DNA of 64,000 nt from Palsa-513 sp050010595 (GCA_050010595.1 JBEKKS010000004.1:62001-126000), one strand, 5' to 3'. Numbered from the stretch's first letter, positions 7,299 to 16,317 are shown. The notes: generated by a model from the letters alone, not told the origin. A program made the numbers and translations.

Positions 7299-9731
7299 TC
7301 ACGCTCCTTCCCGCTGCACCTGCACGAGGCAGTCGTAGTAAGCGGCATTCGATTTGAAATTCGGAATGACGGCCTGAGCCGGGTTCGCGATCTGGTGCGT
7401 CAGATTGTTCGGATGGCCCTCGATGTAATGCTTGACGCGCACGGTGTCCCAGCCGCCCTGATAGCAGTTGACGACACCCGGCTTGATCCCTTCCGTCAGA
7501 CGCGCCTTGACCTTCATGTAGCCGCGATCGTTGAAGATCTTGACCACGTCATCCGTCTGGATTCCGCGCGACTTGGCGTCCGCTGGATTGATCTCGAGGA
7601 ACCCCTGACCGTCGTTGTTGATCTCCTTCAGCCAGGGCAGGTTGACGTACTGCGAGTGCGTCCGGAAACGCGTGTGCGTTGACAGGAAGATCAACGGGTA
7701 CTTCTTGAACAGCGGGTTCGTCGGCGTTGCCTCGATCGGTTCCTTGAAGCCGGGGAGCTGCTGGTCAAACGGGATCATTCGCTCTACGTAGAACTCGATC
7801 CGACCGGACTGGGTCGGGAACTGCTTCTCGTAGAACGCGACGTATGGCACGGTCACCGTGTTCAGGTGCGGGGCGCCCTCGCGGAGCATGTCCCACGTGA
7901 GACCCTCGACAGTCGGATCGGCCCCCGGCTGGCCGATGTGGAGGATGTCGGTGATGTACTCGTCCGGAGCCTTGTCGAAGTACTTCCCGTAGCCCATCTT
8001 TGTCGCGACCTGCGTGATTGCGTCGAGATCGGATTTCGACTCCCACAGAGGCTCGATGATCTTCGGCATGTACTGGAGGTAGTAGTTGTTGGACGAGAGG
8101 AGATCGGTCTTCTCCAAGTACGTGCAGGCCGGCAGCACGATGTCCGACAGATCCGCGGTCGCGGACATCACGTAGTCCGACGTGACGAGGAAATCGAGCG
8201 ACTTCAGCGCCCGGACGACCTTGTTGCGGTCAGACATCTGCTGGGCGAAGTTGTCGATCATGAACCAAGCGGCTCGGACCGGATAGGGGTCCGCGTCGAG
8301 CATCGCATCACACGCCTGCATCGGCTCGAGCAGCGTGAACTGCTCGGTCCCCTCCGGCGTCCAGAAATGCGCGAAGTCGAACGCAGTCGTCGTCAGACCA
8401 CCCGCAAACGTCGTTATGCCGCCGCCGTGGACGCCGATGTTGCCCATCAGGGTCTGAAGCGTGACCAGCGCCTGCATTGACAGGTCACCCCGATACCAGT
8501 GCGAGAGTCCGAAGCCGCAGCGAACGGCAACCGGGCTCTTCTGGGTCCAGAGCTCGGCGAGCTGCAGGACCTGGTTTGGCTCCAGGTCGGTCATCGTCGC
8601 GACCTTCCGGGGGGTGTACGGAGCCATCTCTGCCGCGAGCAGCGTGAGTGCCGAGCGGGCACCGTTTCGCTCGCCGTACAGATCAGGGTCCTTTGCGTGC
8701 TCGATCGGCTTGAGCTGACCGTCGGCGGCGTCAATGACCAGGTAGGACTTGCCGGCGCGGACGAACAACTTCGTCACGGGGTCGACCAGGAACGGCGCCA
8801 CGGTGTACTGCTTGAGGTATGCGGCGTCGTAGAGCTTGTTGGCCAGCGCGTAGTTCATGACCCCGTCCATCAGCGCCGCGTCCGATCCCGGGCGAATCGG
8901 AACCCAGATGTCGGCCTTGGCCGATGTCGGCGTGAACCGCGGGTCGACGGACACGACGGGGATGCCCTGCTTCTGGGCGTCGGCGATGATCCGCCAGTCC
9001 GGCAGCGACGTCTCCGCGACGTTGTTTGCCCAGAGCACGATCGCCTTCGCGTTGAGGAAGTCGGTCATCTCGTGTCCGTCGAACATGCCGCCGCCGGTCA
9101 GGTCGGGGTCGGCGAGCACGTAGTTCCAACCCGCCGGTGTCGAGGCGTCACCTTCGCTGTCGCCCTCGAAATCACCGCCCGATGCGCCGATCACGCTCGC
9201 GAAGCGCAGGCTCGCCCCGTCGACACCTTCGAGCACTGCGAGCGAGCCGGTGTACGGCGCGATCCATACGGACTTCTTGCCGTACTTCTCCTGTACGCGC
9301 TCGAAGTTCTCGGCGATGACCGAAGTTGCGTCATCCCAGCTGATTCGCCGCCAGCGGCCCGAGCCGCGCTCGCCGACGCGCTGGTAGGGATGCTTGAGGC
9401 GGTCCGGGCTGTACGTGTTCTGGACCTGCGAGATCCCGCGCAGACAACAGCGTGGCTGGAAGCTCGGGGCGGGATGTCCGGCGATCGTCTCGGCGCCCCA
9501 CGGCGCACCCTGGATCTGGCGCACCTTGCCGTCGACGACGGTGACCGTGTGCCCGCAGGCGCCGTCGCAATTGTTCGAATGCCCAGTCCGGTAGGTGATT
9601 CGCTTCCCCGGCACGACGCCGGCGCTCGCCGTCGGCGTATCGACGAAGTACCGCAGCCCACCGCCGAAGGTCAACGCGCCCGCGGCACCGGCCGCCCCCT
9701 GGACGAACCTGCGCCTGCTGATTGCTGACAT
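7299..9731 (-). CDS. Tat-exported molybdopterin oxidoreductase catalytic subunit, type II-like
   Basis: This 810-residue catalytic subunit of the DMSO-reductase superfamily binds bis-MGD and one [4Fe-4S] cluster. The N-terminus MSAISRRRFVQGAAGAAG is a twin-arginine signal. The cluster motif is His51-x3-Cys55-x3-Cys59 with the last ligand at Cys95/96 (QPRCCLRG). His as first ligand is the hallmark of the type II group (NarG, EbdA, DdhA, selenate/perchlorate reductases); other subgroups use Cys. LWANNVAETSLPDWR and VSVDPRFTPTSAKAD correspond to the MGD-binding core, and a PNNLTHQIANPAQ block near the end is also type II-like. An Asp in DFEGDSEGD is a candidate Mo ligand (inference). The substrate cannot be stated. 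It is first in the operon, followed by the ferredoxin, anchor, chaperone and polyferredoxin genes. Confidence 0.88.
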   Translation of the reverse strand: MSAISRRRFVQGAAGAAGALTFGGGLRYFVDTPTASAGVVPGKRITYRTGHSNNCDGACGHTVTVVDGKVRQIQGAPWGAETIAGHPAPSFQPRCCLRGISQVQNTYSPDRLKHPYQRVGERGSGRWRRISWDDATSVIAENFERVQEKYGKKSVWIAPYTGSLAVLEGVDGASLRFASVIGASGGDFEGDSEGDASTPAGWNYVLADPDLTGGGMFDGHEMTDFLNAKAIVLWANNVAETSLPDWRIIADAQKQGIPVVSVDPRFTPTSAKADIWVPIRPGSDAALMDGVMNYALANKLYDAAYLKQYTVAPFLVDPVTKLFVRAGKSYLVIDAADGQLKPIEHAKDPDLYGERNGARSALTLLAAEMAPYTPRKVATMTDLEPNQVLQLAELWTQKSPVAVRCGFGLSHWYRGDLSMQALVTLQTLMGNIGVHGGGITTFAGGLTTTAFDFAHFWTPEGTEQFTLLEPMQACDAMLDADPYPVRAAWFMIDNFAQQMSDRNKVVRALKSLDFLVTSDYVMSATADLSDIVLPACTYLEKTDLLSSNNYYLQYMPKIIEPLWESKSDLDAITQVATKMGYGKYFDKAPDEYITDILHIGQPGADPTVEGLTWDMLREGAPHLNTVTVPYVAFYEKQFPTQSGRIEFYVERMIPFDQQLPGFKEPIEATPTNPLFKKYPLIFLSTHTRFRTHSQYVNLPWLKEINNDGQGFLEINPADAKSRGIQTDDVVKIFNDRGYMKVKARLTEGIKPGVVNCYQGGWDTVRVKHYIEGHPNNLTHQIANPAQAVIPNFKSNAAYYDCLVQVQREGA

Positions 9732-9926
9732 GCCGCTTGCTCCTTTTCTGACCCGGCTTGCGGGTATTCAAGGAAACCTAAGCCCGCCAATGGCCCCTCA
9801 CCATCCGGGTAAAGCGGAGCGTCGAGTCGGTTAATTACGGTTGCGTGTGCAAATTCGCCGCGCGATTCATGCCGCCGACCCGTGTGCGGCCGGGCGCCGC
9901 AGCGTCCTATGCTTCAGGCCAGGCTC
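9732..9926. promoter_or_regulatory. Divergent control region between the molybdoenzyme operon and HTH regulator
   Basis: This 195-base region separates the divergently transcribed catalytic subunit gene and the regulator gene. It holds a short AT-rich patch, GGTTAATTACGG near 9830, with the self-complementary core TTAATTA in otherwise GC-rich sequence. That is a plausible promoter or operator core. I could not define -35/-10 boxes with confidence. Confidence 0.35.
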
Positions 9927-10628
9927 ATGAACCCGGTCGAGTCGCATTCGGTTTCGCTCCGCAACTCCGGAGCCTCCGGCGAGGAGCTCCTGCGGGTTCT
10001 GTGGGCGAGCCGAGCGCCGCTCGAGACTGCAGCGATCGCCCGCGAGCTTGGGCTGCATGTCAACGGCGTGCGTCGGCGTCTCGTGCGGTTGCGCGCGCAG
10101 GGGCTAGTGGAGCGCGAGCGCGTGCAGGGCGGAGTAGGCCGCCCGCGCGACCAGTGGCGGATCGCACCACGAGCGTTCGCCGAGGTCGCGCGCGGCGACA
10201 CCGGCTGGCTGATCGCCAGCTCGCTCCTTGAAGCGATCAGCGGCGGCGCAGATCTACCTGCAGTCGAGAGCTCGGGCGAGCAGCTCGGCCGCGAGCTGCT
10301 CGCGCGCTGGGGCGCACGTGTCCGCGCCGGACCGCTGATGGACCGGGCGCTCGAGGCGCTCGGGTTCACCACCGAGCGCACGGTCGAGGACGACATGCTG
10401 CACTACCGGTTGACGCGCTGCCCGTACGCAGCTCTCGTGCAGGTCAATCCAGCGATCGTATGCACGCTCCACAAGGGCGTCGCCCGCAGTCTCCTCGCCG
10501 CCGCGGAGCCGGACGCGGTGCTTACGAGCTTCGAACCCGGCAACCCCGAAGTCGAGGGCTGCTGGATTCGCGCGCGGCTACCGGGCCCTGGCCCGCCGCC
10601 GGTTAGCCCCAGCCGCGCCAGAGGCTAG
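9927..10628 (+). CDS. ArsR-like winged-helix transcriptional regulator, possibly Fe-S sensing
   Basis: This is a predicted DNA-binding regulator of about 233 residues. The N-terminal winged helix (LLRVLWASRAPLETAAIAREL, then a GLHVNGVRRRLVRL recognition helix, wing GGVGRPRDQW) matches the COG2345/SufR-like group. The C-terminal domain has Cys in TRCPYAALV, in AIVCTLHKG 14 residues later, and in EVEGCWIRAR. This roughly follows the cysteine pattern that binds an Fe-S cluster in SufR-type repressors; cluster binding is inference. Divergent orientation from the molybdoenzyme operon suggests that operon as its target. ATG codons at 9909 and 9927 are both possible; 9927 was chosen because it begins just before the conserved region. 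Confidence 0.75.
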   Translation: MNPVESHSVSLRNSGASGEELLRVLWASRAPLETAAIARELGLHVNGVRRRLVRLRAQGLVERERVQGGVGRPRDQWRIAPRAFAEVARGDTGWLIASSLLEAISGGADLPAVESSGEQLGRELLARWGARVRAGPLMDRALEALGFTTERTVEDDMLHYRLTRCPYAALVQVNPAIVCTLHKGVARSLLAAAEPDAVLTSFEPGNPEVEGCWIRARLPGPGPPPVSPSRARG

Positions 10629-10649
10629 CCGCGCCTCGAGCCCCGAGGC

Positions 10650-10898
10650 CTAGCCCTCGACTGGCGCGAACTCAGCGGTCCGATCGCGAAACGCGGCGAT
10701 ACACGCGTCGCGGCTCTCGAAATCGGCTGCAGCGAGTCCCGCCAGGAAGCAGGCAATCGGAGCGCTCGTGCGGTCGCCCGTGCCGTGGGCCGCTGCGCCC
10801 GCCAGATCAAGCGCCGCCTCGATTTCGGTCGTGGTGAGCGGAGTCAGGCCGGCACGCTCGGCGAGATGGTCGACGAGGTCAGCGCGTGTGGGGGTCAT
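10650..10898 (-). CDS. DUF6457 domain protein, molybdenum cofactor-associated
   Basis: This is an 82-residue protein resembling the small helical DUF6457 domain often attached to actinobacterial MobA or found in molybdopterin operons (GLAAADFESRD, LDLAGAAAHGTGDRTSAPIA). Its biochemical role is not known. It lies 53 bases downstream of moeA on the same strand, which fits a job in cofactor nucleotide attachment or delivery. ATG 10898 has an AAGGAG ribosome-binding site six bases upstream, which decides the start over 10955. Confidence 0.72.
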   Translation of the reverse strand: MTPTRADLVDHLAERAGLTPLTTTEIEAALDLAGAAAHGTGDRTSAPIACFLAGLAAADFESRDACIAAFRDRTAEFAPVEG

Positions 10899-10951
10899 GC
10901 GGCTCTCCTTTGGAGATGTTTGGACGTCGAAGCGTTGGGTGGGCCGGAGTC

Positions 10952-12172
10952 TCACAGGCGCTCAATCGCGACCTGCGTGCCGGCGTCGAGCGTGCCTTCG
11001 CCGGCCGGGATCAGCGCAAATCCCTCGGCGCCAAGGAGCGAGGTCAGGATGTGCGAGCCCTGCGGACCGGTGCTGATGGCCCACCAGCCGTCGTCCCGGA
11101 GGTCGAGGCGGACGCGCACCAGCTGCACGCGGTCGCGCTCCTGCACGATCGGCTCGCCGAGACGAGCATCGCCGCCTAGCGCCTGCGGAGCTTCGCCCGA
11201 GAGCAGGGCGAGGGCCGGGCGCGCAAACAGCAGGAAGGTCACGAACGACGAGACCGGGTTGCCGGGCAGTCCGAAGACGAGCGTCCGGCCACGTGTGCCG
11301 AACAGCGTAGGCCGACCGGGCTTTAGCGCGACGCCTGCGAAGTGAATTGCCACACCGAGGCTCTCGAGGCTCGCCACGACGTGGTCGTGCGCGCCGACCG
11401 ACATACCGCCGCAGACGACAACCACGTCGCCGTCAAGCGCGGCGCCGAGCGCGGCGCGCACCGCTGCGGGGTCATCGAGCGCGTGCGCGACCGACAGCGT
11501 CGATCCGCCGGCGCGCTCGACGAGCGCCGGGATCGCCAGTGCGCCCGAGTTATAGACCTCTCCCAGCTTCAGCGACCCGCCGACCGCGACGAGCTCATCT
11601 CCGGTTGTCACGATCGCCACGCGGGGCCGTCCTCCGACCTCCAGCCTTGCCGTGCCGAGCTCCGCGAGAACGCCAAGCTCGACCGGCCCGAGCCGCACCC
11701 CGGCCGCGAGCGCCAGCTGCCCGACGCGTAGATCGTCGCCGGCACGGCGCACATGGGCGCCCGCCTCGACCGTGCCGGCAAGCTCCGTCTCGCCGTCTCG
11801 CTCGCGCGTCTGCTCGACCGGTATGACCGCGTCGGCACCGTTCGGCAACACAGCGCCGGTCGATATCGCGCATGCCTCGCCGGGCCGCAGTGTCCCGTTC
11901 CAGGGGGCTCCGGCTCGCGATTCGCCGGACACGCGAAGGAGCACGCCGACGCCGCTGTCAGCGGCGCGGATCGCGTAACCGTCCATCGCCGAGTTGTCGG
12001 CACCAGGCACGTCGAACGGGGCGATCACCGGCTCGGCGAGCACTCGCCCGAGCGCTTGCCCGAGCGCAACGGTTTGAGCCGGGAGCGCCACGGTGTGCCC
12101 GCGGACGCTGGCAAGCGCTTCCTCGAGCGTCGTCAGGCCGGGCGCGGCGTGGGTTATCGGAGCCCGTGCCAC
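10952..12172 (-). CDS. moeA: Molybdopterin molybdenumtransferase MoeA
   Basis: This 406-residue enzyme inserts molybdate into adenylylated molybdopterin, the last step to Moco. All family motifs are present: ADNSAMDGYAI, STGAVLPNGADAVIPVEQ, VAIVTTGDEL, the molybdopterin-binding VVVCGGMSVGAHDHV, and FGLPGNPVSSFV. The C-terminal beta domain (domain IV) is complete. I place the start at GTG 12172, eight bases after the moaA stop, giving the usual family length. A much longer frame to 12748 runs across moaA and is not real. It is co-transcribed with moaA and the DUF6457 gene, and its product likely serves the neighbouring molybdoenzyme. Confidence 0.93.
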   Translation of the reverse strand: MARAPITHAAPGLTTLEEALASVRGHTVALPAQTVALGQALGRVLAEPVIAPFDVPGADNSAMDGYAIRAADSGVGVLLRVSGESRAGAPWNGTLRPGEACAISTGAVLPNGADAVIPVEQTRERDGETELAGTVEAGAHVRRAGDDLRVGQLALAAGVRLGPVELGVLAELGTARLEVGGRPRVAIVTTGDELVAVGGSLKLGEVYNSGALAIPALVERAGGSTLSVAHALDDPAAVRAALGAALDGDVVVVCGGMSVGAHDHVVASLESLGVAIHFAGVALKPGRPTLFGTRGRTLVFGLPGNPVSSFVTFLLFARPALALLSGEAPQALGGDARLGEPIVQERDRVQLVRVRLDLRDDGWWAISTGPQGSHILTSLLGAEGFALIPAGEGTLDAGTQVAIERL

Positions 12173-12179
12173 AAAAGCG

Positions 12180-13202
12180 TCACCCGCCGATGTAGGACAT
12201 CTCGATCCGCTCTGGCGACGGCGCTCGCCTCGCGATGCGCTCCGCGCGCTCTGCCGAATAGCGGTCTGCGCGTGCGGTCCAGATCCCCACAAGAGCGGTG
12301 CGCAGCTCGTCGTCGGTCGCGCCGCCGCGAAGCAGCGCACGCACGTCGTGACCGGTGCGGGCAAACAGGCAGGTGTACAGGCGCCCCTCGGCGGAGAGGC
12401 GCGCGCGTGTGCAGCTTGCGCAGAACGGAGCACTGATCGAGTGAATGAAGCCGATCTCCCCGGCGCCGTCACGGTAGCGGTAGCGTGTGGCGACCGCGCC
12501 TTCGCGGTCCGGTGGGAGCGGGTCGAGCGGCCAGCGCCCGGCGATCGCGGCAAGCAGCTCCGCCGTCGGCACGACGTCTGCGGGGCGCCAGCCGTTGGTC
12601 GTGCCGACATCCATGTACTCGATGAAGCGGATGATCTCGGGGCGCCCCCGGAAGTGCTCCGCCATCGGGAGTACGCAGTGGTCATTGACGCCGCGCCGCA
12701 CGACCATGTTGATCTTGACGGGCTGCAGGCCGCATGACTGCGCGGCATCGATCCCTGCGAGCACGCGCCCGAGCGAGGCGTGCGTGTCGCTCATCGCGCG
12801 GAAGGCGGCGGGCTCGAGCGCGTCGAGACTCACCGTGACGCGGCGCAGACCCGCATCGCGCAGCGTCGCGGCTTTGGCGGCAAGCAGCGTCCCGTTGGTC
12901 GTGAGCGCGACATCCTCGATGCCGGGCACGGCTGCGATCATCGCAACCAACTGCTCGAGGTTGCGCCGCAGCAGGGGTTCACCGCCGGTCAGGCGAACGG
13001 TTCTGACGCCGAGCTGCGCAAACACGCGGCAGACGCGCTCGAGCTCTTCGAAGCGCAATAGCTCGTCATGCTCCATGAACGCAAAGTCGCGGCCGAAGAA
13101 TTCACGCGGCATGCAGTAGCCACAGCGCAAGTTGCAACGGTCGGTGACCGAGATGCGCAGGTCGCGAAGCGGGCGCCCCAGGAGATCGAGCGGAGACTGC
13201 AT
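12180..13202 (-). CDS. moaA: GTP 3',8-cyclase MoaA
   Basis: This 340-residue radical SAM enzyme converts GTP to 3',8-cyclo-GTP in the first step of molybdopterin synthesis; MoaC, not seen here, then acts. The SAM-cluster motif CNLRCGYC is at Cys23/27/30, followed by VRLTGGEPLLR. The second, GTP-binding cluster is CASCTRARLSAEGRLYTC. The C-terminus ends in the essential double glycine (SYIGG). ATG 13202 gives the expected N-terminus LLGRPLRDLRISVTDRC. Upstream in-frame sequence to 13751 is Arg-rich and overlaps the helicase gene end, so it was rejected. Confidence 0.94.
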   Translation of the reverse strand: MQSPLDLLGRPLRDLRISVTDRCNLRCGYCMPREFFGRDFAFMEHDELLRFEELERVCRVFAQLGVRTVRLTGGEPLLRRNLEQLVAMIAAVPGIEDVALTTNGTLLAAKAATLRDAGLRRVTVSLDALEPAAFRAMSDTHASLGRVLAGIDAAQSCGLQPVKINMVVRRGVNDHCVLPMAEHFRGRPEIIRFIEYMDVGTTNGWRPADVVPTAELLAAIAGRWPLDPLPPDREGAVATRYRYRDGAGEIGFIHSISAPFCASCTRARLSAEGRLYTCLFARTGHDVRALLRGGATDDELRTALVGIWTARADRYSAERAERIARRAPSPERIEMSYIGG

Positions 13203-13372
13203 CAACCAGCAGGCGCTAGAGCGCCGCTGAGAGGCGAAGTGCGGGTCCCGAGCACTTCGCGGGCGAGCGCCACCACCCGCTGCGCCCGGGGCGCCGGCAT
13301 TGTGGCGGTTGGGTTCGCATTCGGGACCAGAATGCCAGCTTAGACGGTCGCGGCGTTTGTAAAGTGTGTAAA

Positions 13373-13392
13373 GGGTTGCCCCTGAGCAACCC
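13373..13392 (-). terminator. Hairpin terminator between the DEAD-box helicase and moaA
   Basis: GGGTTGC and GCAACCC form a perfect 7-base stem with a 6-base loop, about 30 bases past the helicase stop. On the minus strand it is followed by TTTACACACTTT, a partly T-rich tail. The same TTTACA-containing tail could hold a moaA -35 box. Confidence 0.55.
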
Positions 13393-13423
13393 GGAGCGAG
13401 GCGCCAGAGCGCGGGCGTGCGCC

Positions 13424-14845
13424 CTAGTCGGCGGCGCGCTCGAGCGCCAGGCGGTGCCCGCAAACCTGGACACCGTCGGCGCGGGCGATCACACGGTCGG
13501 CCTCCGGCGCGGGGACGCTCAGCAGCGCGAAGCGCTCGAGCACCGTCACGTCGCTGACGGCCTCGCCGTCGAGACCGGTTGCACGCGTGAGCGCCGCGAC
13601 GAGATCGGATACGGCGATCCCTGCCGCACGCCCACCACTTGCGATCAGGCGTGCGCGCGGCTCGTCCGCCGGGCGGCTGACGTGCGGCTTCTCGTGGCGC
13701 CGCGGCTGCGCCTCGACCTTGGCCGGCGGCGTGTGAGCGCCCGCCGACCATGGCGTGATCTTGATCCCGATGTGGCGCTCGATCGCCTCCATCTCGCGCT
13801 TCTGCCGGTCCTCGACAAAAGTGATCGCGCGGCCCGAGCGCCCGACCCGACCGGTCCTGCCGATGCGGTGGACGTAGGTATCGGGCGAGGTCGGCACGTC
13901 GAAGTTGATCACGTGAGTCACGGTCGAGATGTCCAGGCCGCGAGCCGCCACGTCGGTCGCCACGAGGATCGGGACGCGCCCAGCCTTGAAGGCGAGCATC
14001 ACGCCGTCGCGCTGTCCCTGCGTGAGGTCGCCGTGTAGCGCGCGGACGTTCATCCCCTTGTCGCGCAACGTGCGGAAGAGCTGATCGCAGCGAATCTTCG
14101 TGCGCACGAAGACGATCGCCTGGTCCGGCTGCTCGGCCTGGAGCACCTCGACCAGCTTCGACGCCTTCTCACGCGTCTCGATCGGGAGCTGGAACTGCTC
14201 GACGGTGTCGATCGTCAGCGTGGCCGCCTTCACGGCGATGATCAGCGGGTCATAGAGGTAGTGATCCGCGAGCTTGCGAATCGGAGCTGGCATCGTGGCC
14301 GAGAAAAGCGCTGTCTGGCGTCCCGAAGGAGTGGCAGCGAGGATCTTCTCGACGTCCTCGAGGAAACCGAGGTCGAGCATCTCGTCGGCTTCGTCGAGCA
14401 CGACGAAGCGGCAGTCATGCAGCACGAGCGACGCGCGCGAGACGAGATCGAGCACGCGCCCGACCGTGCCGACGACGATGTGGCCGCCGCCGCGCAGCTG
14501 GGACTCCTGATTGCGGATCGGCGCGCCGCCGAAAACGGCGACCACGTCGGCGCCACTCGTCGCACCGTAGGCCCGGATCGCCTGCGTCACCTGGATGCAC
14601 AGCTCGCGCGTCGGCGTGAGCACGAGCGCCTGGACCTCCTCGACGGACGGGTCGACGTACTCGATGATCGGCAAACCGAAGGCGGCGGTCTTGCCGGTGC
14701 CCGTCTGCGCCTGGCCAATCACGTCACGCCCGGCGAGCAGCGGCGGGATCGCCTGCTCCTGAATCGGGGTCGGCGCCGCATAGCCAAGCTCGTGCAGCGC
14801 AGCGAGAGCCCGTTCTGAGAGCCCGAGCTCTTTGAACGTCGTCAT
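13424..14845 (-). CDS. DEAD-box RNA helicase with DbpA-like RNA-binding domain
   Basis: This is a 473-residue ATP-dependent RNA helicase for RNA remodelling, such as ribosome assembly, cold adaptation or decay. Helicase motifs run in order: Q-motif region GYAAPTPIQ, motif I AQTGTGKT, PTREL, motif II DEAD, motif III SAT, then ATDVAARGLD and HRIGRTGR. After a basic linker, the last 70 residues (from RLIASGGRAAGI) match the DbpA-type RNA-binding domain, placing it with DeaD/CsdA/DbpA proteins. The start at 14845 gives the standard N-terminus TTFKELGLS. A GATAAG element about ten bases upstream hints at a very short leader. Confidence 0.9.
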   Translation of the reverse strand: MTTFKELGLSERALAALHELGYAAPTPIQEQAIPPLLAGRDVIGQAQTGTGKTAAFGLPIIEYVDPSVEEVQALVLTPTRELCIQVTQAIRAYGATSGADVVAVFGGAPIRNQESQLRGGGHIVVGTVGRVLDLVSRASLVLHDCRFVVLDEADEMLDLGFLEDVEKILAATPSGRQTALFSATMPAPIRKLADHYLYDPLIIAVKAATLTIDTVEQFQLPIETREKASKLVEVLQAEQPDQAIVFVRTKIRCDQLFRTLRDKGMNVRALHGDLTQGQRDGVMLAFKAGRVPILVATDVAARGLDISTVTHVINFDVPTSPDTYVHRIGRTGRVGRSGRAITFVEDRQKREMEAIERHIGIKITPWSAGAHTPPAKVEAQPRRHEKPHVSRPADEPRARLIASGGRAAGIAVSDLVAALTRATGLDGEAVSDVTVLERFALLSVPAPEADRVIARADGVQVCGHRLALERAAD

Positions 14846-14904
14846 TGCAACCCAGCTTATCCGGCTGCTTGCACGGGCCAACGCTCCGGACGGACCTGAA
14901 GGCC

Positions 14905-14935
14905 GCGCGGACGATCAGCCGCGCGCGGACGATCA
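14905..14935. repeat. Direct repeat of GCGCGGACGATCA upstream of the PfkB kinase
   Basis: Two identical 13-base copies start at 14905 and 14923, an 18-base period, in the divergent gap between the helicase and kinase genes. This could be a regulator-binding site or chance repetition in GC-rich DNA. Confidence 0.4.
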
Positions 14936-14956
14936 TGCCTATTCTCTCTGCCCTCG

Positions 14957-15877
14957 ATGCCCGTAACCGTTGTCGGATCAATCGCCTTCGATGCCGTCAA
15001 GACCCCATTTGGCGAGCGCGAGCGGATGCTCGGCGGAGCCGCAGTGCATTTCGCGCTGGCCGCGTCATTCTTCGACGAGGTTCGCATCGTCGGCCCGGTC
15101 GGCGAGGACTTCGGCGAAGCCGAGCTCGCCGTGTTGCGCCGGCGCAACATCGACACGTCGGGGATCGAGCACGTTGCAGGGGGTAAGACATTTTTCTGGC
15201 GCGGCGAGTACGGCTGGGATCTCAACACGCGCGAGACGCTCGACACGCAGCTCGGCGTGTTCGAGAGCTTCAAGCCGAAGCTCTCGCCGGCCGCGCGCGA
15301 GAGCGACGTCGTGTTCCTGGCGAACATCCAGCCCGATCTTCAACTCAGCGTGCGCAAGCAATGCACGAACACACGGTTCGCGGCGCTCGACACGATGAAC
15401 CTGTGGATCGATACGGCGCGCGAGTCGCTCGTGAAGGTGATCAACCAGGTCGATTGCCTGATCGTCAACGACGCCGAGCTACGCCAGCTCGCGGGCAAGG
15501 CAAGCGTCGTCGGTGCAGCGCGCGAGGTCCTCTCGTGGAGCAAGACGAACGGACGCGCGGTCGTCGCGAAGCTCGGCGAGTACGGCGCCGCGCTGATCAC
15601 GCGCGACGGCTACTTCTCGATCCCCGCCTTCCCGCTCGAGACGGTCGTGGATCCGACCGGCGCGGGCGACTGCTTCGCCGGCGGCTTCGTCGGGTACATC
15701 GCCGCGCAGCGAGACAAGCCGCTGACCCCGACGCTGCTGCGCCGCGCGATGGCATACGGCACAGCAATCGCCTCGTTCAACGTCGTCGAGTTCGGCACCG
15801 AGCGCGTCGCCCGCCTGCAGATGCACGAGATCGACGAACGCGTCGTCGATCTGCGGCGGATGACCGCGTTCAGCTGA
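14957..15877 (+). CDS. PfkB-family carbohydrate/nucleoside kinase
   Basis: This is a 306-residue sugar kinase of the ribokinase/PfkB family. The C-terminal signature DPTGAGDCFAGGF carries the catalytic base Asp238 and the anion-hole glycines, and an N-terminal GGAAVHFALAAS block forms the sugar-binding lid region. The long aromatic insert TFFWRGEYGWDLNTRET suggests a substrate other than ribose. Close relatives in actinobacteria are often annotated only as sugar kinases, and I cannot assign the substrate. It stands alone, divergent from the helicase. Confidence 0.88.
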   Translation: MPVTVVGSIAFDAVKTPFGERERMLGGAAVHFALAASFFDEVRIVGPVGEDFGEAELAVLRRRNIDTSGIEHVAGGKTFFWRGEYGWDLNTRETLDTQLGVFESFKPKLSPAARESDVVFLANIQPDLQLSVRKQCTNTRFAALDTMNLWIDTARESLVKVINQVDCLIVNDAELRQLAGKASVVGAAREVLSWSKTNGRAVVAKLGEYGAALITRDGYFSIPAFPLETVVDPTGAGDCFAGGFVGYIAAQRDKPLTPTLLRRAMAYGTAIASFNVVEFGTERVARLQMHEIDERVVDLRRMTAFS

Positions 15878-15930
15878 CCAGCTGATGAGTAGCGGCGACC
15901 TCCTGCGGGTAGTAGCATCGCACGGACGGG

Positions 15931-16203
15931 ATGAGCGCGTGGAGCTACATCTGGATCGTCGCGCTGTTCAAGATTCCGACGGTCGCGTTTGCGTGGCTCG
16001 TCTGGCGCTCGCTCCGTAAGAGCAACGACCCGACGCCGCAGTCCGCAAGCGACGGTGGTGGCGGCAGCAAGCTGCGCCTCGATCCGCACCCCCGTCCACG
16101 CGTTCCACGTCGACCGCGGCGCGGGCCCCATGGCGCGGTCCCGGCACCACCGCCGGCCCGTGTCCGTAGCGTCAACGCGCGCGCCCGCGTGGTCGAGCGC
16201 TGA
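15931..16203 (+). CDS. Small single-pass membrane protein, hypothetical
   Basis: This predicted 90-residue protein has one N-terminal membrane segment (WSYIWIVALFKIPTVAFAWLVW) followed by a Pro/Arg-rich basic tail that would face the cytoplasm. I do not recognise a family. A GGACGGG stretch directly precedes the ATG, rather close for a ribosome-binding site. The C-terminal Arg/Pro region could be partly a composition artefact of GC-rich DNA. Confidence 0.45.
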   Translation: MSAWSYIWIVALFKIPTVAFAWLVWRSLRKSNDPTPQSASDGGGGSKLRLDPHPRPRVPRRPRRGPHGAVPAPPPARVRSVNARARVVER

Positions 16204-16317
16204 GCGCGTGACCGAGCCGCCCCCGGGTCGGCACGGCGCCCGGTAGCTGTGAGACGCCACGGCTGCCGGTGACTGATAATCGAGCGTAAATAAGCCACTC
16301 CAGGACGGTGACGAGAG

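Noticed and set aside
13203..13372. Moco riboswitch upstream of moaA
   Set aside because: The gap is short and shows only a small terminator-type hairpin; I could not recognise the Moco RNA fold. A covariance-model search would settle it.
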